Position numbers and translations under genes: made by a program
Shown: piece by piece, positions 54,701 to 59,339 of the stretch
Layout: the number at the start of each line of letters is the position of its first letter
How positions within the stretch are numbered: the stretch's first letter is position 1
Notes under the pieces: generated by a model
Seen by the model: only the letters and a program-made list of their open reading frames with translations
Database searches by the model: none
Told to the model about the DNA's origin: nothing
DNA from: Xestospongia muta
Taxonomy: Eukaryota; Porifera; Demospongiae; Haplosclerida; Petrosiidae
Direction of reading: 5' to 3'
DNA: 64,000 bases
NCBI GenBank assembly: GCA_963693285.1
Contig: OY848917.1
Coordinates: forward strand, 27,343,745 to 27,407,744

Positions 54701-56878
54701 TTTATGCAACACAAGAATGCCAACATATCTCTATTAAGCACAACATAGATGCCAGCATGCCCATGTTTATCATACATGGACATCAAGATGCATGTATATT
54801 CACATAATAACACCATGTTTTTTAGAATAAAACTAAAAGACATAATATACTTAATATTATTTAGTCTGGAAGTAAAAGAACGGTAATTACTTTTTGCTGT
54901 GGTTCCAATATAATTAATAACGTCTTAGGCGTGTTAAACTAGTTGTACAAGAGTGCCAGAAAGTCAATCATTAAAAGAGTATGTGGATCAAGCAAAGGTG
55001 TATGTGAGACATCTTCAAGTTGATTTGCCACTTGCTGGAGGTCAGTAGTATTAATACTTAACTGCTGTTACAACTTTTTATGCCCAACCTCTAGACAGAC
55101 GAGATTACTTGGTACACAGGCTAACTCTTTGGTCTCATCATACGGAGGACAGAGTACATCATAACATATAAGTTCAACATGATGGAAAAGAGCTCCATCA
55201 ATTATCCCCACAGGATGTTCATATGTTGAAGGTTTATAATTAAACTTTTCAGCAATAAGATATCCTCGATATTCTTTCGTCCATGATGTAGGACAAGTTA
55301 TTTTAGCTGGTATCATGAGTACTGTTGTGCGATTAGAGACATAACATATTGCACATGGTACATTGTAATTATGAAGACCAGATAGACATTTGATTGGGTG
55401 ATCATATTCGGGAGAACAATGGGGATTTATATCAGATTTTAAATCTTAAATATTCTGGATAATTAGGTAGACACAAGTAATTAGTTACTCCTCCTCCTTT
55501 GCTGTAATGACTTTTGCATCCTTTCATTACAAACTAATGTAGCACCTGTAGGACAAGTTGTTCAATTGCATCGTATGTAATTGACCCCAGTATATAATAC
55601 CTACTAAAGTACCTTCTTGACTTCCTACTGTGAGACTGTACACCATCAATATATAAAGGAACACTTCCTGTTTCATTTTGATATTTGACTAACATGGTAT
55701 CGCAAAGAGGCACTCTTTTATTTACATTGTATAAGGTAATCCAGTTAAAGTTGACATATGATCTGTGCTGTGTCTACAAGGTAATGTAAAAGTTAAAGGT
55801 GTGTTTCGAACAGTAGGTGTTTTGAAGATAAACTTCTATCTGTGGTGTGTCATCTACAGATATTCAGATGTTACAGAACTATCACACCCAATTCAAAGCA
55901 CTTGTGGTAAGAATAAATGATATTGGTTGCTATCGTGTCAGCAGCTACATAATGCAGATTAATTTCTAATCATCACACTTTAAAGCTGCATGCTGCATGC
56001 TGCATACTAGATTAGGTAAAATTATGTGGACATACCAGTTGTTAACATGTGGCTCAAATAGTGATGAGTGGTGTGATGGTACAGCAACTAGCAGTTTGTC
56101 TTAGTATGAATGTAGGGTTTGTTTCAACTAAACAGTTATCTGTTAACTTGAATTTTAGACAGTGCAAAGTACGCCTATGGTTTGCCTACATGTTATCGTC
56201 TACTTGGCAGATCTCTTTCATATATATGGGCGTCAAAACCAGACTACAAATTGATTTTAGAAAGCATTGAAATTTCTATAAATGAAATGCCATTTATTGC
56301 TAAACAAGCAAAGCATTGATGTCAAATTAATAATAATTTTAAAATCAGCTGATAAGTTATCAATACCTCCACAATGTGACATGACTGCTATTAGAGTAAT
56401 TAAAATGTGAGGAAGGAGGTGCAGATGTGGTTAGCGGCAACTTGAGCTGATAAAGATTCCCACGTTTAGCTTTTAAGGCTAAACCACTCATTAGAGTGTA
56501 TTTTTGAATCACTCATTAGAGTGTATTTTTGAATGAACTGACCGTCATCTGACTAAAATCCATAAACTTGAATGATTACAAGTCACATGACTAAAACTAA
56601 TACATTACCTAACTAATAATACATCAGATGCATTCTCCCATTGTATTACTACTATATCCTTACCATATTGCTCTATTGTTATAAGTATAACTATACTATT
56701 AATACATTGTTGACATACCTTGCTGTATTGTTCCACTAATTTTGTGAAATAAGTAAATAAAACATGGTTCCTTCTAAGGAAATCAAATATTTCATTCTTT
56801 TGTTCTCTCATCATAAGTTGATCCATAAAATGAGCACCATTACGAGCGACAAACTGTGCAGTTAACTTGACAATATCT
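17276..56878 (-). CDS. SF3A1: Splicing factor 3A subunit 1 (SF3a120), N-terminus outside the window
   Basis: SF3A1 is the largest subunit of SF3a, which with SF3A2 and SF3A3 matures the U2 snRNP for branch-site recognition. I resolve 16 exons, 5' to 3': 56878-56719, 48909-48847, 48127-48037, 31665-31594, 31289-31213, 31060-31013, 28868-28718, 28323-28222, 27192-27026, 22533-22391, 21938-21833, 21379-21329, 20651-20448, 17807-17706, 17503-17432 and 17377-17276. All introns are GT..AG with matching phases, giving 569 aa. The order is SURP2, a charged helix, an acidic region, the LVSPITGEKVPADKLQEHMR and RRTDIFGVEE-type conserved blocks, a Pro-rich linker, and a ubiquitin-like domain ending KERGGRKK. 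Human SF3A1 is 793 aa; SURP1 and the N-terminus are not found up to 64 kb. The gene looks functional, and its introns hold other genes and transposons. Confidence 0.93.
17808..20447. other. SF3A1: SF3A1 intron
   Basis: About 2.6 kb of AT-rich intron with no recognisable coding or repeat content. The open frame around 17827-18072 on the plus strand has no protein character that I can identify. Confidence 0.6.
20448..22533 (-). CDS. SF3A1: SF3A1 exons for the WDGH motif region and proline-rich linker
   Basis: Exon 22533-22391 has PVQWDGHAGTAEKTRQLAQS, matching the family's WDGHSGSM region, and a predicted helix. Exons 21938-21833, 21379-21329 and 20651-20448 encode a Pro-rich linker (e.g. PPSQPPPPPPSQ) that ends in AKRVRSDMDNLMPEDIF, the conserved lead into the ubiquitin-like domain. 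The linker is shorter than in vertebrates. Confidence 0.9.
22785..23670. mobile_element. Fold-back element with about 73-bp terminal inverted repeats
   Basis: The arm at 22785-22857 (containing TACCTTGCACCTCTTTGAAG) recurs as its reverse complement at 23598-23670, with only a few mismatches over about 73 bp. Between them lie about 740 bp, including an open frame (next entry). The structure fits a non-autonomous DNA transposon in an SF3A1 intron. Target-site duplications are not clear, so the exact ends are uncertain and the superfamily is unknown. Confidence 0.7.
23002..23287 (+). pseudogene. Unrecognised coding fragment inside the fold-back element
   Basis: A 95-codon open frame from a stop at 22999 to the stop at 23285-23287, reading e.g. 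FHRPKRVADETPATRPSKQH and ending LLTESELKAI. It has the amino-acid balance of a real protein, in contrast to the AT-rich noise around it, but no start codon at its head and no family that I recognise. It may be captured host sequence or the remains of the element's own protein. Confidence 0.35.
23911..24612 (+). pseudogene. Unrecognised protein, reading frame broken by one stop
   Basis: About 233 codons continue in a single frame with only one internal stop (near 24280). Text before the stop includes VVLSSSDTEYFHDLVFSPVK and GLNVTQLFTLMLGKIPADR. Text after it includes GVWCHGGKPRRKYFVERDSD and EQWRLTIRHKRNLVSKIYHV. Composition and length of the conserved frame show a decayed or very recently broken coding sequence. 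Beyond 24612 the similarity to coding sequence fades with several stops. I do not recognise the family; it is likely part of a multi-copy element. Confidence 0.5.
24613..25555. other. SF3A1 intron, degraded repeat-like sequence
   Basis: Contains scattered short open stretches (e.g. near 24670-24990) in the same orientation as the preceding broken frame, with many stops, then an ATTTATTT-rich low-complexity stretch near 25255-25300. No feature that I can name. Confidence 0.4.
25556..25980 (+). pseudogene. N-terminal fragment of a hAT-type transposase (BED-like zinc finger)
   Basis: The frame starts with a Ser/Ala-rich leader (MASSGSSIGSIASPAAAVAH). It then has a zinc-finger block with FCMRCNCNISMGQGGTKDLK and a terminal EEH, matching the C..C..GG..DLK..H pattern of the BED-like finger in hAT-related proteins. 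The catalytic region is absent; after the finger the frame runs into unrelated AT-rich sequence. This is a truncated relic in an SF3A1 intron. Confidence 0.6.
26942..31665 (-). CDS. SF3A1: Central SF3A1 exons (conserved core and acidic region)
   Basis: Exons 31665-31594 (YAQIGWHDFVVCETI), 31289-31213, 31060-31013, 28868-28718 (acidic, EVEEIEMEVDEPAEEE, then KIRKDYNP), 28323-28222 (FLVSPITGEKVPADKLQEHM) and 27192-27026 (LLDPRWVEERKRQIEDKQ and KKRTDIFGVEETIIGKE). These are the most conserved parts of the family. Exon 27192 starts in phase with the preceding one to give HALLDPRW, like the family's GLLDPRW. The coding part ends at 27026; 26942-27025 is intron. Confidence 0.92.
28198..28220. repeat. 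ATT microsatellite
   Basis: A run of TAT/ATT triplets immediately downstream of the donor of the SF3A1 exon ending at 28222; on the gene strand the donor reads GTAATAATAAT. Confidence 0.85.
28552..28626 (-). ncRNA. tRNA-derived SINE head or tRNA pseudogene
   Basis: On the minus strand a box A-like TGGCTTAGTTGATAGAG (28617-28601) is followed about 30 nt later by a box B GGTTCAAATCC (28570-28560), the layout of an RNA polymerase III internal promoter. The acceptor stem does not pair and the T stem has a mismatch, so it is not a working tRNA. The downstream sequence on the same strand may be the SINE body, ending around a GACCGCCCGTCTGGTC palindrome at 28463-28478. It lies in an SF3A1 intron. 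Confidence 0.5.
28869..31012. other. SF3A1: SF3A1 intron
   Basis: About 2.1 kb, AT-rich. Several open frames of 70-93 codons on both strands have low-complexity or random composition and no motif. Nothing supportable. Confidence 0.6.
31666..35040. other. First part of the 16.4-kb SF3A1 intron
   Basis: Mostly AT-rich. Around 33000-33260 the minus strand has a stretch in one frame that looks faintly coding (VTPKCPGVLCGQGVTGQSPY and TLVIDAMKLAESSF) with stops at both ends. It may be an old coding relic, but I cannot assign it. An ATT-rich stretch lies at 32240-32280. Confidence 0.4.
35052..35262 (+). pseudogene. N-terminal relic of a Tc1/mariner-like transposase
   Basis: Starts MARGKRLRS, then a stop, then TKEVVANVCDYFEEVSRRHW and later GVSCASIKS. 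This matches the helix-turn-helix N-terminus of a group of IS630/Tc1-like transposases that begin with a basic GKR..S..K..V..V..YFE pattern followed by TGVS..S. It is short and interrupted. The catalytic part of a similar element is at 58.0 kb. Confidence 0.45.
35263..37340. other. SF3A1 intron, no identifiable feature
   Basis: AT-rich, with no coding frame that I recognise on either strand. It carries a short stretch (around 35480) similar to sequence near 58240 (GAGTTTTATAGTTT), indicating a shared repeat. Confidence 0.4.
37348..37474 (+). mobile_element. Ty3/gypsy retrotransposon integrase fragment
   Basis: One open frame reads VVVPLKFTTPAVVEGLIKLF and then SRHGIPRVILTDQEMNFTS. This is the part of the integrase core around its second catalytic aspartate (..ILTDQ..FTS). 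It is cut off on the right exactly where the hAT terminal repeat begins. Only about 42 codons remain, with no LTR, reverse transcriptase or gag in sight. Confidence 0.75.
38198..39158 (+). pseudogene. Merlin (IS1016-like) transposase, frameshifted
   Basis: Three adjoining pieces. 38198-38515 includes WWCPWCKRRKSIRKNSFF, the zinc-ribbon-like start. About 38500-38638 (after a one-base frameshift) includes IEVHVDESVF. About 38694-39158 includes VWVLGIADTF, IVHTDEWCAYNG and IESYWNQVKIKLKNMRG. The DDE triad of the ISXO2/Merlin family is visible as HVDES, HTDEW and the Glu of IESYW. A possible intron at about 38634-38693 (gtattg to catag) joins the last two. There is one internal TGA (HVDESVF*HKPK) plus the frameshift, so this copy is inactive. 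It lies within the hAT element. Confidence 0.8.
39360..40717 (+). pseudogene. hAT transposase (ZBED-like), C-terminally truncated
   Basis: A BED zinc finger is encoded near 39420-39595 (WRYFGLAVEEKGNP, VCQICFSEVSAKRGNTNNLY, HLQKKHPEKH). A 339-codon frame at 39698-40717 carries the transposase core: ATTDLWSSSTTEPYLSYTIH around the first catalytic Asp, VVITTDNVFNVKLACQLL around the second, WFDHNLDLAIKKSL, and TRWGLTSLMLKR. A frame change (near 39650) separates finger and core. The hAT C-terminal dimerisation domain with the third catalytic residue is missing, because the frame ends 15 bases before the right terminal repeat. It resembles the ZBED1/4/6-related transposases and is presumably inactive. 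Confidence 0.85.
40744..41072 (+). pseudogene. C-terminal fragment of a MULE-type transposase
   Basis: One open frame reads YLPSLWNVFDAETVRTSNHL, then EGWHSNLKKVVGKAHPNVFE, then ILEVFKKEQATSEVIMQQLA and RIEELKSR. The LWN..D....RT.N..EGWH...K...GK.HPN pattern is the end of the transposase of animal MULE elements (often linked to FLYWCH fingers). The upstream catalytic part is missing: the hAT right end abuts it at 40732. Confidence 0.75.
41190..42000 (+). pseudogene. Degraded hAT-like protein fragments
   Basis: Around 41655-41810 two frames carry FGADGVNVTMGSL and, after a frameshift, LIKEIAPQVAELHCIVAHHL followed by ELAILDAAK. The C(T/V)AH.LEL pattern belongs to hAT-related proteins of the DUF4371/ZMYM type. 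Numerous stops; the rest of the segment cannot be assigned. Confidence 0.5.
42093..42150. repeat. CA and TA microsatellites
   Basis: A (CA)n tract at about 42093-42117 is followed by a short CT stretch and a (TA)n tract up to the TA that flanks the pogo element. Confidence 0.9.
42151..42760 (+). mobile_element. Pogo/Tigger-type DNA transposon, internally deleted
   Basis: 610 bp bounded by CAGTGGAGCACACTTAATAT on the left and, as reverse complement, CAGTGGGTCCTGCTTAATGT on the right, with TA on both flanks. This is the CAGTG terminus and TA target duplication of the pogo family. Near 42393-42560 it encodes the helix-turn-helix start of a CENP-B/pogo transposase (SLSQKPEIVQLASE, QQFGCSQSTVSKIISQKEEL). 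The catalytic DDE region is gone. A second copy begins at 63686. Confidence 0.85.
42761..42794. repeat. TA microsatellite
   Basis: A (TA)n run directly follows the right end of the pogo element, which makes the exact 2-bp target duplication ambiguous by register. Confidence 0.9.
42885..43378. repeat. 39-bp minisatellite, about 12 units
   Basis: The unit CTTATCAGATGAACTCCTAA plus CTATACCACATCTAAACAG is repeated about 12 times with few substitutions. Because 39 is a multiple of three, the minus strand stays open and would encode FRCGIVRSSSDKL repeats; this is a by-product of the period and not evidence for a gene. The unit is related to the first half of the 71-bp array at 52.9-53.6 kb in inverted orientation, and to single degenerate units near 46490-46640. 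Confidence 0.92.
43469..44337 (+). mobile_element. Second pogo/Tigger-family (Jerky-like) transposon, internally deleted
   Basis: It starts with CAGTGGACCCTCACTAATCT after a TA. Near 43600-43860 the frame reads SKRPHKTLTINQKLEIL, then ICKEHGIGRSTITDIK and KMTEMGVGRSAKVMKGK, the CENP-B/Jerky DNA-binding start. It breaks off at WFKQKRW-like sequence. At about 43945-44337 C-terminal fragments follow (AACWDEIQPTTPQLS, DKNDIDEWLQTDTSD, ELREIAAKKKLSG) in shifted frames. The whole catalytic middle is deleted. The right terminal repeat is not seen, so the right boundary is estimated from the end of coding similarity. It differs in sequence from the 42151 element. Confidence 0.8.
44545..44680 (+). pseudogene. 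Fragment of a short-chain collagen exon 2
   Basis: Reads KGGGVTNHLCLPNKPEYLSY and SKIYAAEYELAISYE in effect, i.e. the middle of the globular domain of the neighbouring gene, with a stop just upstream. It abuts the region that is shared by both intact collagen copies (starts at AGCAATATCATATGAGATG near 44680). It is a leftover of another gene copy located tandemly upstream of the intact one. Confidence 0.8.
44812..44866 (+). promoter_or_regulatory. TATA-box promoter and leader of collagen copy 1
   Basis: TATAAATA (around 44817-44824) lies about 45 bp before the start codon. It is followed by GAACTATACTGTGTCAGTCA, which would place the transcription start near the TCAGTC initiator-like motif. 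The same TATAAATA and leader occur before copy 2 in inverted orientation (about 52755-52765), so the promoter was duplicated with the gene. Confidence 0.6.
44867..45708 (+). CDS. Short-chain (spongin-type) collagen-like secreted protein, copy 1
   Basis: Two exons, 44867-44930 and 44987-45708, with a 56-bp intron (gtacgt..aatag), phase 1. About 261 aa. Residues 1-19 (MKQEVFLYIFMIFSLTVAS) form a signal peptide. After a short linker with one Cys comes a short Gly-X-Y stretch (GRDGRDGRDGRDG, then GLKGDKGEQGPVGPQ). The rest is the Cys-rich globular domain of short-chain collagens: GVNYIRWGRTTCP, HLCLPNKPEYL, NVPCAICYV, TVLMIPAKITCPTSWTKEY, FECIDE-like YECIDEHS, and LCPPYDETKELACVVCTK. It is probably an extracellular matrix or sponge skeletal/adhesion protein. 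It lies inside an SF3A1 intron on the opposite strand. The frame is intact. Confidence 0.88.
45709..48036. other. SF3A1 intron downstream of collagen copy 1
   Basis: AT-rich. Degenerate units of the 39-bp family occur at about 46490-46680 (e.g. CCATATCTAAACAGGCCAAT, with ACTTATATGAACTCCAC). Short open frames here (e.g. near 47523) have no recognisable character. Confidence 0.5.
48037..48909 (-). CDS. SF3A1: Two SF3A1 exons following SURP2
   Basis: Exon 48909-48847 (21 codons, VLMPSYSQTEKL at its start) continues directly from SURP2. Exon 48127-48037 (ILDQVSTRVIWQQYQDREKK) encodes the charged helix after it. Both match the order of the family. They sit as an island between two transposon-filled introns of 16.4 and 7.8 kb, and between the two arms of the collagen-gene inverted repeat. 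Confidence 0.92.
49310..49870. repeat. Collagen-associated segment, copy A (no gene attached)
   Basis: This stretch (from about TTCTATGTTAACATCATATT to AATGAGCAGATCCTGACACT) recurs in the same orientation at 53625-54190 and, shortened, at 55880-56160. Each of the other two lies just upstream of a collagen copy on the minus strand. Here the gene itself is missing, so this is a remnant of a further duplicated unit. Confidence 0.75.
50245..50795 (+). pseudogene. Transposon-encoded protein fragment, frameshifted
   Basis: Frame 1 (50245-50541) contains CELIGEWQKSMVNHLYWSVA. A shifted frame then reads HIKASEKLSVLIS and AHLSPSYQTSSLESFHSVLI. The combination W..S..NHLYW, S.KL......L..D...LSP..QTS..E.FHS.. 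is familiar from a multi-copy animal transposon protein, possibly Kolobok-like. I recall it only as a pattern and cannot name it safely. At least one frameshift and a stop make it inactive. Confidence 0.45.
50880..50905. repeat. AT microsatellite
   Basis: A pure (AT)n run in the 7.8-kb SF3A1 intron. Confidence 0.9.
51867..52714 (-). CDS. Short-chain (spongin-type) collagen-like secreted protein, copy 2
   Basis: Two exons, 52714-52651 and 52594-51867, phase 1, with a 56-bp intron; the first exon has exactly the length of copy 1's. The product is about 263 aa: signal peptide (MKQEVFLYIFMVFSLTVAS), linker, collagen stretch with GRDGRDGRDGRDG and a GEQGMK insertion of six residues that is absent from copy 1, then the globular Cys-rich domain to ACVVCTK. 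It lacks the QDCIAG segment present in copy 1. Nearly all other differences are point changes. It is transcribed in the same direction as SF3A1, within its intron. TATAAATA lies upstream near 52755. The frame is intact. Confidence 0.88.
52908..53622. repeat. 71-bp tandem array, about 10 units
   Basis: About ten units of roughly 71-73 bp, each with CACCTGATAAGTCATTGTTC, a TTAAGTGATATTGTTGAACT part and GAGATGGTGTGGTTCAATTT. The reverse complement of the first 36 bases aligns with the 39-bp unit of the 42.9-kb array (CTTATCAG.TGAACT...ACCACA.CATCT). It lies just upstream of collagen copy 2, as the 39-bp array lies upstream of copy 1. Confidence 0.88.
53625..54190. repeat. Collagen-associated segment, copy B
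   Basis: Direct repeat of 49310-49870 over about 560 bp with many substitutions and small indels; adjoins the 71-bp array upstream of collagen copy 2. No protein frame is conserved between the copies. Confidence 0.75.
55095..55675 (-). pseudogene. Short-chain collagen, decayed copy 3
   Basis: The start and signal-peptide region remain (ATG at 55675; reading begins MKQEVFLYILMVYSLTVGSQ). The intron and the whole Gly-X-Y stretch are deleted, so the exon-1 sequence runs almost directly into GVNYIR-like sequence. The globular domain is recognisable (NVPCAICYVSNRTTVLMIPA, KEYRGYLIAEKFNYKPSTYE, LCPPYDETKELAC). It has frameshifts, a deletion around the CIDEHS segment and loss of the final VVCTK. 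Confidence 0.85.
55880..56160. repeat. Collagen-associated segment, copy C (shortened)
   Basis: Third copy of the segment at 49310 and 53625, same orientation, upstream of decayed collagen copy 3. Shared blocks include AGCACTTGTGGTAAGAATAA-like sequence and GCAGTTTGTCTTAGTATGAA. Confidence 0.65.
56719..56878 (-). CDS. SF3A1: SF3A1 exon encoding the second SURP module
   Basis: Fifty-three codons reading DIVKLTAQFVARNG at the start and FTYFTKLVEQYSK at the end, the hallmark of SURP2, which in the known complex binds SF3A3. Acceptor ttattag|A and donor AAG|gtatgt are both good. It enters in phase 2, so an upstream exon must exist; none was found between here and the end of the window. Confidence 0.93.
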
Positions 56879-57300
56879 CTAATAAAAAGTAGAAATAATA
56901 TATATATATTATTGTAGCACAGAGAGAAAACAGAGTAAGAGATACTAACAACATATAATTCATCAATAGATAATGTCTACATAAGAAGCTATCTATCAAT
57001 TACTGTACTAATAGGATACATATATATTATATATTATTTATGTATAATGTATAGAGACAAACAAAGCCAAAGTCAAGTAGTATAAGAAGTAAAATGTCAA
57101 AACGAGTACCACACAACATTATTGGCAAGTCAACACGCAAGAATTAAACAAATGTGTCATATTCCAATATATAACCTGATGAATACGGATCAAGTGTAAT
57201 TATTAGTGGTTTCTTTTGACAATTAAATTATAAAAAGTGTTCACAAGGCTGCACTTAACACAGCCAATGAAAATTGTGCAACTACAAGCTGAAGTAAATT
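56879..57300. other. Region upstream of the SURP2 exon, no feature seen
   Basis: AT-rich, with TA-rich runs near 56900 and 57020. It is presumably SF3A1 intron because the SURP2 exon needs an upstream exon. Confidence 0.5.
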
Positions 57301-57479
57301 AACGGGGTACAGTTGAAGCACAAGCGGAACAATTGCATTTAACAGTTAGACTGGACGAATCGATGTTGCACTTTACTCTTTTTAAATAAAGCTGAAGACA
57401 AAGTATCTATGAAATACAAATGCTTTTGCAAAGGATGCGAATGGAAATCACAAGAGCCTACACCTGTTAGTTGAGTCTC

Positions 57480-57880
57480 CTTCATTCAAGAAATTCACTT
57501 AGTCTCTTGATGCCCAATTTGTGGTACTATCTCCGAAACACCTCACAACTACATTACTGGCAAAAAAATGAGGTGGTCAAGAACAAAATATTAAATGTCC
57601 TTCAGTTAGCTGATGGTTTCACTTACACTTGACCTCTGGTCTAATCGACAAATGAGGGGAATCTTAGGAATCACATGTCATTTCATTTTCAAATGGTCTA
57701 TGGAAACAATAATGCTCACGTGTAAACATTTCAGAGGACAGAAGAGAATATAGCTCAATATAATGATGAAACAATCACTTCATATGGTATCCGTAGCAAG
57801 ATCGTCACTACCATTACTGACAATGCTTCTAATGTTGTTAAGTCATTATTCCTGCCTGTTTTTCAAAGAAATTCATAAAC
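57480..57880 (+). pseudogene. hAT transposase fragment
   Basis: One frame reads LDLWSNRQMRGILGITCHFI, then ends at a stop. A shifted frame continues ENIAQYNDETITSYGIRS and KIVTTITDNASNVVK. These are the two Asp-containing blocks (DLWS.., TDNASN) of a hAT transposase core. Both ends are missing. It differs from the element at 37.5-40.7 kb. Confidence 0.7.
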
Positions 57881-58004
57881 ACTGGCTTAACATCCTTGCA
57901 CGACAATCACACATTTATGAAAAACTGCCCCTCGTCTGTTGCTGAGGGGTAAGTTTTGTGCCAGTCTGTCAAGGGCTAATTACATGCTGTGGGAACTTCG
58001 TGAT

Positions 58005-58200
58005 CATGTAAATGAAGTGGTTCACTAACAAACTTTTCCCCGATATTTCCCCTAATAGTCTTATTGTAATAGATAATGCCTCATATTATAGTTGTCGTAG
58101 TGACCCTGTCCTAATTAAGAGTTGGACAAAGCAAAGGATGCAAGATTGGCTTCAGACAAAGGAAACTGAAATTATAACAAATGTCTTAAAAGCCAAATTA
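58005..58200 (+). pseudogene. Tc1/mariner (IS630-like) DDE transposase fragment
   Basis: Reads MKWFTNKLFPDISPNSLIVI followed by DNASYYSC, and later MQDWLQTKE. The WF...L.P...P.S.IV.DNASYHS pattern is the second catalytic Asp region of a DDE_3-type transposase; here His has become Tyr after DNASY. No terminal repeats are seen. Confidence 0.6.
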
Positions 58201-58574
58201 TATAGCATTATACAAATTGTTAGTTAAATCCTTGAAGGTGAAACTTTAAAGTATGAATGGAGTTTTATAGTTTGCTACTTTCTCATAGGGAAAGGATTAC
58301 AGTTGTATAATGATACACAGGAGAAGGACTACTCCTGTACTATGATTTGCAGGAAGACTACATTTGTACTATGATTTGCACAGAAAGGACTACACATGGC
58401 AAGAGAATGAATATTGCAAGCACAAAACTTTGGAGTTAGACCATGTCTTTATCATAAAATTTGTTGAAAACAATCAGACTTGTGACTATGCAGTGCATTT
58501 AAAAAGTAAAAATAGATCTACTAGTAAAACTAACCATGTAAACTAAAGTATCACAAATAACATCTTCATACTTT

Positions 58575-58650
58575 AGACACAAACATAATGGACAGATCTG
58601 TCCAAAAATTTATTGTCGCTGCAAGTGATGGCTTATGGAACGTCATGTCT
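58575..58650 (+). pseudogene. PP2C-phosphatase-like motif, copy 1
   Basis: Reads QKFIVAASDGLWNVMS, which matches the F.(V/L)(A/L)(S/T)DGLW(D/N)V(M/L)S motif of PP2C family Ser/Thr phosphatases, including the metal-binding Asp. Only about 25 codons are convincing. A diverged second copy lies at 63540-63600 within a longer repeated segment, so this is a fragment carried on a repeat. Confidence 0.5.
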
Positions 58651-58980
58651 CCCTTCATTCATCATTCATCAATGAATACGAAAGTGAGTCAGATAAAGAT
58701 GTAATAGCAGCTCTTATTCGTGTACAAAAATTCATGTATAATATTTCCAATAATTACATTCATCATTAGTTTTTTAGATTTAATATTGTTTGTTTATTAT
58801 TCTAATCAGTACTTAATTTTTACATTATTGGAACTCTCAGCTCCCAGAAAATTTACCGAAGAACCTAGTAATTAAATTAATGTCATTAGATTGTCACTAT
58901 CACCTTCACCTGCAATCCTCACCACGACAGTCAATAGACTATATAAGTTTATGTCTCCCTAAGGAAAATGACATGATTAC

Positions 58981-59145
58981 CATGACAATACCAATGATGT
59001 ATTGAACAGGGACTAACCACGACTTCCTTCGACCAAAACTACGACTATAGAAAGAATCCACAAGAGGTGCCCATAATAACTTGACACTAAAAGGCCATGT
59101 AACAAAACTAAAAAAAGCTTGTTGGCGATATCCAATCTTCTTGGC
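58981..59145 (-). CDS. SLC33A1: Orphan exon of acetyl-CoA transporter SLC33A1 (AT-1)
   Basis: A 165-bp block in phase 0 at both ends, with a good acceptor (tgcag|GCC) and donor (ATG|gtaatc). It encodes 55 residues: AKKIGYRQQAFFSFVTWPFS, VKLLWAPLVDSFYSRSFGRR, KSWLVPVQYIIGIVM. This is a signature part of the acetyl-CoA/CoA antiporter of the endoplasmic reticulum membrane (QAFFSF..WPFS.KLLWAPLVD...FGRRKSWL.P.QYI.G). There are no stops or frameshifts. No other SLC33A1 exon is seen on either side, so it is either part of a gene with very large introns or an isolated duplicated exon. Confidence 0.75.
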
Positions 59146-59339
59146 CTGCAATACCATTTATTTATTTTCATTTATTTGTTGTTGTTGCAGAACATTGCTG
59201 AAAGGGACAGGAACTGGATCGGTCATGCTCTGCTTGTTTCTAAAAGCAAATCGACTAACAATTTAATTTAATTTTGGTGACACCCAATATCAAAATGTTG
59301 CCAAAATCAAAACCAGTAGTTGAAAATTACTACCACAAA

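Noticed and set aside
54240..54843. Minus-strand frames of 114 and 72 codons rich in Phe, Leu, Cys and Ile
   Set aside because: Hydrophobic composition follows from T-rich DNA; there is no splice logic, homology pattern or duplication support.
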